Positions 24,281-33,989 of a DNA stretch of 36,529 nucleotides are shown here, piece by piece; position 1 is the stretch's first letter; every line of letters starts with the position of its first letter. Location of the stretch: NCBI GenBank assembly GCA_900319375.1, contig ONOI01000015.1, forward strand, positions 1-36,529, given 5' to 3'. The position numbers were made by a program, and so were the translations under genes. The DNA is from an uncultured Bacteroidales bacterium. GTDB lineage: Bacteria; Bacteroidota; Bacteroidia; Bacteroidales; UBA932. Under the pieces are notes generated by a model. The model was not told the DNA's origin and made no database searches. It saw only the letters and a program-made list of their open reading frames with translations.

Positions 24281-25862
24281 TAGTGATAAGCTTGTTTGTC
24301 TGAATCTCCACAAGAGGATAAGGCAGACGAATGTCGCTGGGCTGCCAGCCTGCGGCAGGGTTGGGGTTGTCTACGTAGGTAACAGTAGCACTTCCGTCCG
24401 CATTGCCGTAGAGGGTAGGGATCTTCTTACCCTTGTCTGCGAGTTCGGTGTGCATATCGCCTTCGAACTCTTCCCAGCGTTTGAGATCCTGCCAGCGGGT
24501 TGCCTCGAAGCAGAGCTCGAGGAAGCGTTCTTTCTTCACATCGGCGATAGTGGCGCCAGAGAGAGGACCAAGTCCTGAACGGTTACGAACTTCATTGATA
24601 TACTCATCCGCACTTTCATTATCTCTTACGCAGGCCTCTGCCATCATAAGAAGGACATCGGCATAACGCATACAAGGAGTGTTGTTCAGACGACCTGTCC
24701 AGGCATCGAAGCGTTCGTCGTCCCTGTTGACCAGCCACTTGAAGCGGAAATATCCTTCGTTGCCGGTCCAGTTGAGGGTATTGTCGATCGTCACCTGGAG
24801 GGCAGGGAGATCTTCCAAACCCAACACAGAGGCCTTGCGACGGGAGCTTGAAGGGCCCTCCTCAGTGATGAATGCGTCGTAGAGTTTCTTGGTAGGATTG
24901 ACTGTTCCCCAGCCCATAAAGTTGACGAACTTGTAAGGTGCGTCGTCCGGCGCACTCATACCGTAAGTGAAGAGCCAGTTGTCTTCCAGGCCCTGCCAGC
25001 CATCCTGATCATAGAGATTGCTGCTGTCCCAGTGACGGATATTCTCGAAGATATATTCCTTACAGCCGTTGGCTTCGGTATGATAGAGGTCACCCATATT
25101 GTCGATAAGACCGTAAAGATGAGAACTAATAACTTTGTCAAAGTCAGCGCGGGCTTTAGTGAACTCCTTGGTAGTGAGATATACCTTACCGCGTACTGCA
25201 TAAGCTGCTTCCTCGGTAATGCGTCCCATATCCTTGTCATCGATATTCTTTTTGTGGGAAAGGGCGCCGGACTCGATAGCCTCGGTAAGATCTTTGACAA
25301 CGAAAGCCCAGAGATCTTCCTGTGTAGCGGGCGCACACTGGTAGTTGTTCTCAGGAGTCATAACGTGGTCGATCAGAGGAACGCGGTCCCAGAGGGTGAT
25401 GAGTTCGTAGTAGCTCAGTGCCCTGAAGAACTTCGCTTCTGCGATGTCCCTGATCTTTGTCTCGCTCTCAGGTTTGAATTTATCCAGGACTATATTGGCA
25501 GCGTAGACGGTCTGATACAGAAAACGGTAGATTGCCGCCAGCCAGGGGTTAGCGTCTGTCATACACAGATTGCTGATATCCTGCTGAGCTGCGTGGCCGG
25601 GGGCCAGAGCCTCGTCGGACATAAGGGTCTTGAACCAGAGAAGGTTGCAGTAATAGGAATCACCTTCGTCGCCCTTACCGGACCAGGCGTGACGCCAGTT
25701 TCTATAGATAGTAGCTGTTGCGGCGTCGCAATCATCGTCTGTGATGTAGGAGTTAGCCTCGCTCTGAACTCCCAGTTGGGGAATATCCAGAAGTTTCTGG
25801 GAGCAGGAAGAGAGTACTAAAAGACCTGCAAATAATGCGATAAGTTTATATGATGTCTTCAT
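24273..25862 (-). CDS. SusD/RagB-family surface lipoprotein
   Basis: A 529-aa substrate-binding lipoprotein that forms a lid on the SusC transporter. The signal peptide ends LLVLSSC (Cys20) followed by SQKLLDIPQLGV. TPR-type helices are visible (DIAEAKFFRALSYYELITLWDRVPLI near residue 145; EEAAYAVRGKVYLTTKEFTKA near 225). The C-terminal part has RYADVLLMMAEACVR, EYINEVRNRSGLG and KKERFLELCFEATRWQDLKRW, the classic SusD ending. It follows susC by 12 nt. Substrate specificity is unknown; the neighbours suggest a peptide- or ester-bearing ligand rather than a plain glycan. Confidence 0.96.
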   Translation of the reverse strand: MKTSYKLIALFAGLLVLSSCSQKLLDIPQLGVQSEANSYITDDDCDAATATIYRNWRHAWSGKGDEGDSYYCNLLWFKTLMSDEALAPGHAAQQDISNLCMTDANPWLAAIYRFLYQTVYAANIVLDKFKPESETKIRDIAEAKFFRALSYYELITLWDRVPLIDHVMTPENNYQCAPATQEDLWAFVVKDLTEAIESGALSHKKNIDDKDMGRITEEAAYAVRGKVYLTTKEFTKARADFDKVISSHLYGLIDNMGDLYHTEANGCKEYIFENIRHWDSSNLYDQDGWQGLEDNWLFTYGMSAPDDAPYKFVNFMGWGTVNPTKKLYDAFITEEGPSSSRRKASVLGLEDLPALQVTIDNTLNWTGNEGYFRFKWLVNRDDERFDAWTGRLNNTPCMRYADVLLMMAEACVRDNESADEYINEVRNRSGLGPLSGATIADVKKERFLELCFEATRWQDLKRWEEFEGDMHTELADKGKKIPTLYGNADGSATVTYVDNPNPAAGWQPSDIRLPYPLVEIQTNKLITNE

Positions 25863-25874
25863 AATGCCGGGAGA

Positions 25875-28800
25875 TTAGAATGTTACACTTACTCCGAAAA
25901 CCATCTTCTTCGAGGTCGGATAGGCTCCGAGATCCAGACCGATAGCGTTGACTGCATTGGTGGAGATTTCGGGGTCAAGACCAGGATAGGATGTAAAGAG
26001 GAAGTAGTTGTCCAGGGATGCGAACACCCTGAGCTTCTCTATCGCAGCTTTCCTTGTAAGGGAAGCCGGGAGAGTATAACCCAGCTGGATCTGTTTGATG
26101 CGGAAATACGATCCGTCAAACACGAATGCATCTGAGAGAATGTATTTGGAGATAAGTTCCGTACGGGCCTGAGGACGGGCGAAACGGGTGTTGGTGTTTG
26201 ACGGAGTCCACCTCTGATCGTACACGTTCTTAAGACTGTAGGCGAGGTTGGCGTTGTTGTAACACATAAACATATCGTTGCCCTGGGAGCCGTTGGCAAA
26301 GAGGGTGAAGTCTATTCCCTTCCAGCCGAGGGAAACGGTAAGGCCGTAGGTGAAATCGGGAAGCGGCTTTCCTATCATAGTCTTGTCGCTTTCATCAATC
26401 ACACCCTCCTCATCACCGGAAAGATTTGCGATAACCGGGTTACCGTTGTCGTCGAGGTGGTCGAGTTTATAACCGCGGAAGTACCAGATCGGGTAACCGG
26501 CCTCGAACGCCGAGGCGGCGCCGATGAAGTTGATGCTGGTCGGACTCATAATGCGGCTGTCGCTTACATTGGGATTGAGCCAGGTCACCCTGTTCTTCAG
26601 GGTTGCGATGTTTCCGCTTACCGAGTAGAAGAAATCGCCGATCTGATCCTTCCAATTGATTTCCAGCTCGATACCTGTATTGCTGATATTACCGCCGTTT
26701 ACAGGAGCGGAGACATTGCCGGCCTCGAAGGGAACGTTGATGTTTTGGATGATAAGATCCTTGGTGTCTTTCTTGAACCAGTCTGCGGTAACAGAAAGCC
26801 TGTCGCTCAACATACGGAAATCGAGACCGAAGTCAAGCTGCTCGGAAGTTTCCCACTTCAGTTCGGGGTTGGAAAGCTGGGCGGGGCTGAAAGCGGTCTG
26901 ATATGTAGTAGCTGAGTTGGAGAAGCTATAACCGGATGAGGTAGTATTGATACTGTTGGAGTAAAGATATCCGGCAAGGTTGCTGGTAGAACCGTTCTGG
27001 CCCCAGCTGGCGCGCAGTTTCAGGAAAGAAACGGTCTCCTTGATGTCTTCAAAGAAGTCTTCTCCTGAAATTACCCAACCGGCAGAAACCGAAGGGAATA
27101 TACCCCATCTGTTTTCCACAGGCAGAACTGAGAGGTCTGCGGCATCCGCACGGACGGTTCCCTCGATAAGGTACTTGTCTTTATAGTTGTAATTCAAGCG
27201 GCCGAAATAAGACAACTTTGCGTTATGTATTTCATAACCCGTAGCGCCGGGAATCGACGTACCCGCCGGGAAACTCACATCCGCATACAGAGGATCGTCT
27301 TTGGCGGCGCTGGAGATGCTGGAGGTCATAAGGAGGCGAGTGTTATGGCTGAACGACATACCTGCCATGACTCCGAATGTATGGTCGCCGAGAGTATGGG
27401 TATAGTTCGCGAAGTTCTCCCACTGGTAGTAGGTGGTGGAGGTATGTGTCCTCTCAACTGAAAGCATATCCCCGTTGTTGAGGAAGCTCTCGCCGCCGTA
27501 ATATTCGTGGGTGAAGTAATAAGTATTGTCGTCGTAAATCTTGTATCCAAGGCGGGAAGTAGCCACCAGGCCCTTAATGGGGGTGAAGTTGGCGAACAGA
27601 GTACCTGAGAAACGGTTTCCGTAATTCTTTCTTTCTGCCGATTTTACTGCTACCTCGGGATGGACCAGACCTGTCACAACGGTGTAATAGTTACCATTTT
27701 CGTCGGTGAGAAGCTTCTTCCCGCTGGCGAGCAATAAAGACATTTCTTCCGGGAGGTTGTCCGGAGCATACCTGTCTACCATATACGGAGGAGTAGCCAT
27801 CGCGATCGCAAAAATGTTGGGGGAACGCACTCCGCTGCCTGCCAGAGAAACTCCGTCTACCATAGGAGAGACATTGTAATTGGCAAAATCAACAGTAGTA
27901 CCCACCTTGAGCCATTTCTTGATCTGGTAGTCTGCATTGACGGTAGCCGTGAAGCGCTTGTAGGAGTCTTTATCCAGCTTCACCACTCCGTTTTCATCGT
28001 AGCTGCCGAGGGTCAGGTAGTACGAGCCGCGCTCGTTTCCACCCTGGGCGCTGACGGTGTGGCGCTTTGTAATACCGGTTCCGAAGGATACGTCGAGCCA
28101 GTCCGTAGAAGAAGTGCCGTCCCAGACACCCTCATTGATCAAATCCAGGACATCGTCGTCTGTAAAGAGCGGATTTGCTTCCATTGCCTGCTGGATATAC
28201 TCCTGTGAATTGAGGAGACGGGGCTTGACGGCCATAGTTGTCAGATAATACTGGAAATCGTATGTAATGCTTCCCTCGCCTTTCGAACCTTTCTTAGTAG
28301 TTATGAGGATAACGCCGTTACCTGCCTGTGCTCCGTAGATTGCCGCGGAGGCTGCGTCCTTGAGGACCTCCATACTCTCGATAGAGTTGGGGTCGATGGA
28401 GCTGATATCCTCCATAAGAAGGCCGTCGACAACGTAAAGAGGGTCGGACGTACCGTTCGAGGCGATACCGCGGACGCGGACAGTCGGTACTGCGCCAGGC
28501 TGGGCGGAGGTCGTAATAAGTGTTACGCCAGGGGTCTTACCCTGAAGGGCCTGCTCCAGATGGGAAATCGAACGGCCCTGGATGTCTTCCGAACCTACGC
28601 TCGAAATGGCTCCTGTCAGGTTGACCTTTTTCTGTACGCCGTAACCTACGACCACAACCTCCTCAAGAAGCTCGCTGTCTTCCTGAAGGATGATGGTCAT
28701 GTTTGCCTGAGCGGGCTGCTCCGCATCCTTGAATCCGATACTGGAGACAACGATGATCGAGCCGCTGGGAACGCTCAGGACAAAACGTCCGTCGAGGTCG

Positions 28801-28976
28801 GTAATAGTACCGTTTGATTTTGCTCCTTTCTGGAACACACCGGCTCCCATCACCGGCGAGCCGTCCTTGTCGTTGACAACGCCCTTGACATTTATCTGCT
28901 GGGCGAACGCGAGAGGGCCTGCGATAAGCAGGAACGCGACAAAGAAGAGTTTTAGGAAATGAAGTGGTTTTTTCAT
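25875..28976 (-). CDS. SusC/RagA-family TonB-dependent transporter
   Basis: A 1033-aa outer-membrane transporter. After the signal peptide (ends LAFAQQ) comes a carboxypeptidase-D-like N-terminal domain (INVKGVVNDKDGSPVMGAGV...ITDLDGRFVLSV, residues about 28-105), a TonB-box region EEVVVVGYGVQKKVNLTGAIS, the plug (PTVRVRGIASNGTSDPLYVVDG and ILKDAASAAIYGAQAGNGVILITTKKG-like) and a 22-strand barrel ending VFGVSVTF. Length and order are normal. No extended STN anti-sigma-signalling domain is seen, so regulation is not through a FecR pathway. First gene of the five-gene operon; diverges from the phosphatase-esterase gene. Confidence 0.97.
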   Translation of the reverse strand: MKKPLHFLKLFFVAFLLIAGPLAFAQQINVKGVVNDKDGSPVMGAGVFQKGAKSNGTITDLDGRFVLSVPSGSIIVVSSIGFKDAEQPAQANMTIILQEDSELLEEVVVVGYGVQKKVNLTGAISSVGSEDIQGRSISHLEQALQGKTPGVTLITTSAQPGAVPTVRVRGIASNGTSDPLYVVDGLLMEDISSIDPNSIESMEVLKDAASAAIYGAQAGNGVILITTKKGSKGEGSITYDFQYYLTTMAVKPRLLNSQEYIQQAMEANPLFTDDDVLDLINEGVWDGTSSTDWLDVSFGTGITKRHTVSAQGGNERGSYYLTLGSYDENGVVKLDKDSYKRFTATVNADYQIKKWLKVGTTVDFANYNVSPMVDGVSLAGSGVRSPNIFAIAMATPPYMVDRYAPDNLPEEMSLLLASGKKLLTDENGNYYTVVTGLVHPEVAVKSAERKNYGNRFSGTLFANFTPIKGLVATSRLGYKIYDDNTYYFTHEYYGGESFLNNGDMLSVERTHTSTTYYQWENFANYTHTLGDHTFGVMAGMSFSHNTRLLMTSSISSAAKDDPLYADVSFPAGTSIPGATGYEIHNAKLSYFGRLNYNYKDKYLIEGTVRADAADLSVLPVENRWGIFPSVSAGWVISGEDFFEDIKETVSFLKLRASWGQNGSTSNLAGYLYSNSINTTSSGYSFSNSATTYQTAFSPAQLSNPELKWETSEQLDFGLDFRMLSDRLSVTADWFKKDTKDLIIQNINVPFEAGNVSAPVNGGNISNTGIELEINWKDQIGDFFYSVSGNIATLKNRVTWLNPNVSDSRIMSPTSINFIGAASAFEAGYPIWYFRGYKLDHLDDNGNPVIANLSGDEEGVIDESDKTMIGKPLPDFTYGLTVSLGWKGIDFTLFANGSQGNDMFMCYNNANLAYSLKNVYDQRWTPSNTNTRFARPQARTELISKYILSDAFVFDGSYFRIKQIQLGYTLPASLTRKAAIEKLRVFASLDNYFLFTSYPGLDPEISTNAVNAIGLDLGAYPTSKKMVFGVSVTF

Positions 28977-28999
28977 TTGTGTGTTATTAGATAGTGTTG

Positions 29000-29024
29000 T
29001 AAAGATACTAATTTTTTATCTTTG
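29000..29024. promoter_or_regulatory. Divergent promoter region of the two nutrient operons
   Basis: Plus strand: TATCTTTG (29017-29024), 24 nt before the phosphatase-esterase ATG. Minus strand: TATCTTTA (29007-29000), one base off TAnnTTTG, 23 nt before susC. Only 72 bp separate the genes, so a shared operator is possible; no clear palindrome is seen. Confidence 0.55.
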
Positions 29025-29048
29025 TATATTTAAAACCACACACTTATT

Positions 29049-31493
29049 ATGAAGAGAATTCTCCTCATCACGCTAAGCCTGTTAGCCTTTTTTGCGGCAT
29101 TTGCCCAGGCCGACACCCTGACCCTTCAAGACATAGAAGAAATCCTTAAGGCCGACCCCGCTAAGGCAGGAGGAAATCACTACTGCTATCCGGCAGGCGA
29201 TTACTCCCACGCTCCGGCCCCGAAGGGCTATGAGGCCGTATATGTAAGCCACTACGGACGCCACGGCTCACGCCACGCTACCAGCGCCTCGAAGTACGAC
29301 AAAATGGCCGACCTCCTGATCTATGGCCATGACCACAGCCGCCTCACCCCAGCGGGCGAGGACCTGTATCAGAGATATATGGAGATCTACCCCAAGCTGG
29401 AAGGCCACTCCGGAGACCTTACCGTCAAGGGTCAGCAGGAACACCGCGGAATAGCCCGCAGAATGGCAGCTGCCTACCCTAAGGCCATAGGCAAAAAGGC
29501 CGTCATCGACGCCAGGGCGACAACCTCACACCGCGCCATCATCAGCATGATGTCTTTCTGCGACGAGCTCAGGCGCCAGCGTCCCGGAATTACGATCAAC
29601 TATGGAGCAGATAACGCCGACCGTACCTACACAGCCCTCGAGGATCCCATCATCAAAGCATCGGGAAAAGATTTGTGGAAGTCTCTTCAGGATGTATTCA
29701 AGAATCCGGAATTCATCAAGTATTACGCAGATATTTTCGTCCATGGCAATGAAGTAGCCGAGGCTTTCTTCAGTCGCTACTTTACAGATCTCGAGTCTGT
29801 CAAGACCCAGGGCGATCCCGCCGAACTTATGTCCGTAATCTTCGAGGTCGTTACCATCATGCAATGTATGGACTTCGAGGCCAACTTCGACGATGTATTT
29901 ACCGGCGAAGAGCTGGAACTCCTCTGGGAGAGAGCCAACATCTGGGCTGTCCTTATGTTTATCGGCACTCCTTACACAGATCAGTACATTCCTACCCATG
30001 CCCAGGTCCTCCTGCGTCAGATTATGGACACGGTCGACAAGGATCTGGCAGAGGGCAAGACAACCGCCCGCCTGCGCTTCGGCCACGACACCATAGTCGG
30101 CCCGCTGATGGCCCTGATGGGAATCAGCGGCTGGAATGAGCCCAAGACGGACGTAAGAACCTGGAAGTATTATTTCCAGAGCTGGAACCTCCCGATGGGA
30201 TCGAACATCCAGTTCATAATCTACCGCAACAAGAAAGACAGAAACGACCTGCTCGTCCGCGTCATGTACAACGAGAAGGATCAGATACTCCCGCTCGAAG
30301 ACCAGAGCCGCGCTCCTTACTACAAATGGAGCGATTTCAAGGCCCACTATACCGCAGTCTGCGACGATGCGCTTGAGAGACTCGCCGCTACCGTCGGGAC
30401 CCCGGTCGTCAAGGTCGAAGGCGGGAAGGTAGTAGGAACGCCCCTTAAAAACGGCGAAGTCGTTTACAAGGGCGTACCGTTTGCCGCGCCGCCGGTAGGC
30501 GAGCTTCGCGACAAGCCCCTGCAGCCCGTAGGGGGATGGGAGGGCGTGAAAATGTGTAATCGCTTCCCTGCCGCCGCCTCTCAGAGCCCCGTCTCGCCCG
30601 ACGATCCGCTCTATTACCGCGAGTTCTATACAGAAGGAGATCCCGTCTACTCAGACGACTGCATGTACCTGAACATCTGGACCCCCGTGCCCGGAACGGT
30701 CGAGAAGGCCCCGGTGGCCGTATGGATCCACGGCGGAGCCTTCGGCCATGGATACAGCTTCGAGAAGGAGATGGACGGCGAGGCATGGGCCCGGAAGGGA
30801 GTCATCCTCGTCACTATCCCCTACCGCCTCGGCGAGCTCGGATTCGGGACCGAGGATCAGCTCGGCTTCAAGGACCAGGTCTTCGCGCTTAAGTGGGTCC
30901 ACGACAACATCGCCGCCTTCGGAGGAGATCCGGACAACGTGACGGTCCTGGGCCAGAGCGCAGGCGCAATCAGCGTCAAGTATCTGCTCTCGAACCCGGA
31001 GGCGCAACCCCTTTTCGCCAAGGCGATCATCCAGTCCGGCGGCGGCCTGAATGTGATGGACGTCCCGCCCATCCTCCCCGTTGGAACCCGCGGAGAGATT
31101 TTCGCAGAGGCTCTTGAGAAGGGCGCTTTCGACGCGAAACCCATTATGATAGGCTACACCGCCAACGACCCTGGTTTCCTCGGCAAACCGACCACCCTTG
31201 AATTCTGCGAGAAAGTCAGCGCCCGCGGAAACGGCCAGGTCTACACCTATGAGTTCAGGCGCGATCCTCCTGGAGAGGCAGAAGGCGAAATCAACTGGGG
31301 CGCGTTCCACACCGTCGAGCTTTGGTACACCTTTGCTACCCTCGGAAGGTCGTGGAGGCCGATGACGGAGGCCGACTATGAGCTCAGCGAGAGGACTGTC
31401 GAGGCATGGACCTCGTTCGTCCGCAGCTCGAACCCCGGCTGGGAGTCGTTCAACACTGAAACCAAACACGTAGAAGTATTCGATATACGATAA
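29049..31493 (+). CDS. Fusion: histidine acid phosphatase plus shortened carboxylesterase domain
   Basis: An 814-aa secreted protein (signal peptide ends FAAFAQA). Residues about 25-440 are a histidine acid phosphatase of the MINPP/phytase type, with phospho-acceptor motif YGRHGSRHA (His72) and the proton-donor motif GHDTI (His346, Asp347). Residues about 450-814 are a type-B carboxylesterase: VYKGVPFAAPPVG, SDDCMYLNIWTP, oxyanion HGGAF, nucleophile Ser637 in LGQSAGAIS, and His754 in GAFHTVEL. The stretch between Ser637 and the GYTANDPG segment is only about 65 residues, about half the usual, and the acid Glu of the NxDEG motif is not present. So the esterase may be altered or inactive. No frame break is seen across the joint. 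Confidence 0.87.
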   Translation: MKRILLITLSLLAFFAAFAQADTLTLQDIEEILKADPAKAGGNHYCYPAGDYSHAPAPKGYEAVYVSHYGRHGSRHATSASKYDKMADLLIYGHDHSRLTPAGEDLYQRYMEIYPKLEGHSGDLTVKGQQEHRGIARRMAAAYPKAIGKKAVIDARATTSHRAIISMMSFCDELRRQRPGITINYGADNADRTYTALEDPIIKASGKDLWKSLQDVFKNPEFIKYYADIFVHGNEVAEAFFSRYFTDLESVKTQGDPAELMSVIFEVVTIMQCMDFEANFDDVFTGEELELLWERANIWAVLMFIGTPYTDQYIPTHAQVLLRQIMDTVDKDLAEGKTTARLRFGHDTIVGPLMALMGISGWNEPKTDVRTWKYYFQSWNLPMGSNIQFIIYRNKKDRNDLLVRVMYNEKDQILPLEDQSRAPYYKWSDFKAHYTAVCDDALERLAATVGTPVVKVEGGKVVGTPLKNGEVVYKGVPFAAPPVGELRDKPLQPVGGWEGVKMCNRFPAAASQSPVSPDDPLYYREFYTEGDPVYSDDCMYLNIWTPVPGTVEKAPVAVWIHGGAFGHGYSFEKEMDGEAWARKGVILVTIPYRLGELGFGTEDQLGFKDQVFALKWVHDNIAAFGGDPDNVTVLGQSAGAISVKYLLSNPEAQPLFAKAIIQSGGGLNVMDVPPILPVGTRGEIFAEALEKGAFDAKPIMIGYTANDPGFLGKPTTLEFCEKVSARGNGQVYTYEFRRDPPGEAEGEINWGAFHTVELWYTFATLGRSWRPMTEADYELSERTVEAWTSFVRSSNPGWESFNTETKHVEVFDIR

Positions 31494-31495
31494 TA

Positions 31496-33955
31496 ATGAA
31501 GAAGTTTTTTGCAGCGGCCGCCCTAATCGCCGCTCTCCTTACCGCTTGTACAGGCAGCAAATCCCAGATGGAGAAGGACCTGGACAAGATGATCTCGAAG
31601 ATGACCCTCGAAGAGAAGATAGGTCAGATGATCCAGATCGAGATTTCCAAGATCTCCTGGCAGAACCCGGACTTCGACTTTTACAATATAGTAAAACTGG
31701 GACCGGACGAACTAGGAGCCCTGATCAGTAAATACAGACTAGGAGACAGGTACAACGCAGAGACTATGTGTCGCGAGCGCGACCCCGAGAATTGGAACTC
31801 TCTTCTCCCCTTCTACAGCCTTTCGATAGATCTTGGGACGGCAGAGGGATTCAAGCTGGACCGCGAGAAGATGAAAGAGGTCTTCGGAGACCTCCACGTC
31901 GGTTCCATCCTCAATATGATAGGCAATAAGGAAGCCTCCCCGCTCGAGCTCTGGCAGAAGAGCATCGCAGAGATGGAAGCGGCCTCGATGGAATTTGGCG
32001 GCATCCCGATGATCTATGGGCTTGACCAGGTCCATGGCCCTACGTATATCGCAGGAGGCACGATGTTCCCTCAGCAGATCGGGATGGCCGCGACCTTCAA
32101 CACCCCGCTGGTTGCCGAGCTGGGCGAGATGAACGCATACGAGACCCGCGCCGCCGGCGTCCGCTGGTGCTTTGGCCCGAGTATGGACCTGATGGTCGAG
32201 CCGACCTGGTCCCGCTGCTATGAGACCTGGGGCGAGGACCCGCTGCTTACCTCTATTATGGCGGGCGCGTACGCGCGAGGACTGTTCGGCCCGGACAATG
32301 ACCATATCGACGCCTACCACGTCATCCCCTGCCTCAAGCATTATATGGGCTATGGCGCGCCGCATAATGGAATCGACCGCACTAATGCCGTAATCTCCGA
32401 GCCCGACCTGCGCGAGAAACATTTCGAGCCTTTCCGCAGGGCCGCCCTGGACGGGATCCCTTCCGTAATGAGCAACTCCGCCGCCGTCAACGGCGAGCCG
32501 GGAGTATGTAATACAAGGCTCCTCAACGACTGGCTCAAGGTCGAATGTAACTGGGACGGAGTCATCGTTACCGACTGGAGCGATGTAGGCGAGCTCGCCC
32601 GTCTGTTCAAGGCCGCGCCCGACACGAAGGCAGCCATCGAGAGGGCGATCAATGCCGGCATCGATATGATAATGGTCCCCTACGATCTTACCTACAACCA
32701 GTGGCTCAAAGAACTGGTCGAGGAGGGTAAGGTCCCGATGTCCAGGATCGACGATGCATGCCGCCGCGTTCTCAGGATGAAATACCGCGCCGGTCTGTTC
32801 GACAGCGAGCAGCCCGAAGTTGAGTATCCTCTCTTCGGGAGCGCCGAATTCGCCGCCAAGGCCCTTCAGGCTGCTGTCGAGAGCGAGGTTCTCCTTAAGA
32901 ATGAAGGAAACATCCTTCCTCTTAAACCCGGAACCAAGATACTTCTCTGCGGCCCTAATGCCGACACTATGAGAGGCCTTTCCGGCGGATGGACGCTCAC
33001 CTGGCAGGGTAGCAAGGCGGAGCATCTTTCCGAACCTTACAACACTATAAAAGAAGCTTTCGAAAAGCGTTTCGGAAAGAAGAACGTAATTTACGAACCA
33101 GGAGTGGAATACGATTTCGAGGCGGAATGGCAGACAGAAAAGACTCCCCAGATAAGGAAGGCTGTTTCCCGCGCAGCCGAGGCTGATGTCATAGTAGTCT
33201 GCGTAGGCGAGAATTCATACGCCGAGACTCAGGGCAGCATCAAGGATGCGAACCTATCCGAGAACCAGAAAGAGCTTGTCCGCGCGCTGGCTGCTACCGG
33301 AAAGCCCGTCGTGATGGTCCTGAGCGAAGGCCGTCCGCGCATTATCCGCGACATAGAGCCGCTGGCTCGCGCGATAGTCGACGTGCTCCTCCCGAGCCAC
33401 TACGGCGGCGACGCGCTCGCAGCGCTGCTCTCCGGCGACGAGAACTTCAGCGGACGCCTGCCTTTCACCTATCCTTCCTACCCCAACGCCTTTACAACCT
33501 ACAATTTCAAGGTGATGGAAGACCGCTCGACTACTCCCGGAATCTACAATTATGAGAACCACGCCAGTGTACAGTGGTGGTTCGGCGAAGGCCAGAGCTA
33601 TACTACCTTCTCATACGGAGAGCTGACTGCAGACAAGACAGAGTTCAAGGCATCCGATATTCTGAACTTTACTATCGATGTGACCAACACCGGCGATCGC
33701 GCCGGCAAGGAAGTCGTCCTGCTCTACTCTTCGGATGACGTAGCCTCCCTGATGCCAGACAACCGCAGGCTCAGGGCCTTTACGAAGATCGAGCTTCAGC
33801 CCGGCGAAACTAAGACAGTCTCGCTTCAGGTCCCCGCAGAAGATCTCGCCTTCGTAGGTACAGACGGAAAATACCACCTCGAAGAAGGTTCCTTCACCTT
33901 CCTTTGTGGCGGTAAATATCTGCAGGCAAATTGTTTACAAACTACTGTCAAATAA
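31496..33955 (+). CDS. Glycoside hydrolase family 3 lipoprotein (beta-glucosidase type)
   Basis: An 819-aa lipoprotein (lipobox LTAC, Cys18). The GH3 N-terminal barrel begins ISKMTLEEKIGQMIQIE and carries the nucleophile Asp360 in GVIVTDWSD. KHYMGYG is the substrate-binding KH motif. The C-terminal alpha/beta domain starts with LLKNEGNILPLKPG and has VVCVGENSYAETQG and GKPVVMVLSEGRP. A fibronectin-III-like domain (VTNTGDRAGKEVVLLYSSDD) ends the protein. The family splits beta-linked glucose, xylose or aryl-glycosides. It starts 2 nt after the phosphatase-esterase stop and shares its transcript, then ends at a strong terminator. Confidence 0.95.
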   Translation: MKKFFAAAALIAALLTACTGSKSQMEKDLDKMISKMTLEEKIGQMIQIEISKISWQNPDFDFYNIVKLGPDELGALISKYRLGDRYNAETMCRERDPENWNSLLPFYSLSIDLGTAEGFKLDREKMKEVFGDLHVGSILNMIGNKEASPLELWQKSIAEMEAASMEFGGIPMIYGLDQVHGPTYIAGGTMFPQQIGMAATFNTPLVAELGEMNAYETRAAGVRWCFGPSMDLMVEPTWSRCYETWGEDPLLTSIMAGAYARGLFGPDNDHIDAYHVIPCLKHYMGYGAPHNGIDRTNAVISEPDLREKHFEPFRRAALDGIPSVMSNSAAVNGEPGVCNTRLLNDWLKVECNWDGVIVTDWSDVGELARLFKAAPDTKAAIERAINAGIDMIMVPYDLTYNQWLKELVEEGKVPMSRIDDACRRVLRMKYRAGLFDSEQPEVEYPLFGSAEFAAKALQAAVESEVLLKNEGNILPLKPGTKILLCGPNADTMRGLSGGWTLTWQGSKAEHLSEPYNTIKEAFEKRFGKKNVIYEPGVEYDFEAEWQTEKTPQIRKAVSRAAEADVIVVCVGENSYAETQGSIKDANLSENQKELVRALAATGKPVVMVLSEGRPRIIRDIEPLARAIVDVLLPSHYGGDALAALLSGDENFSGRLPFTYPSYPNAFTTYNFKVMEDRSTTPGIYNYENHASVQWWFGEGQSYTTFSYGELTADKTEFKASDILNFTIDVTNTGDRAGKEVVLLYSSDDVASLMPDNRRLRAFTKIELQPGETKTVSLQVPAEDLAFVGTDGKYHLEEGSFTFLCGGKYLQANCLQTTVK

Positions 33956-33960
33956 AAAAA

Positions 33961-33985
33961 GGAGCCTTCGTGGCTCCTTTTTTTT
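33961..33985. terminator. Bidirectional terminator
   Basis: GGAGCC/GGCTCC hairpin with loop TTCGT, preceded by an A run and followed by eight T's, between two convergent genes. Works in both directions. Confidence 0.9.
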
Positions 33986-33989
33986 GTCA

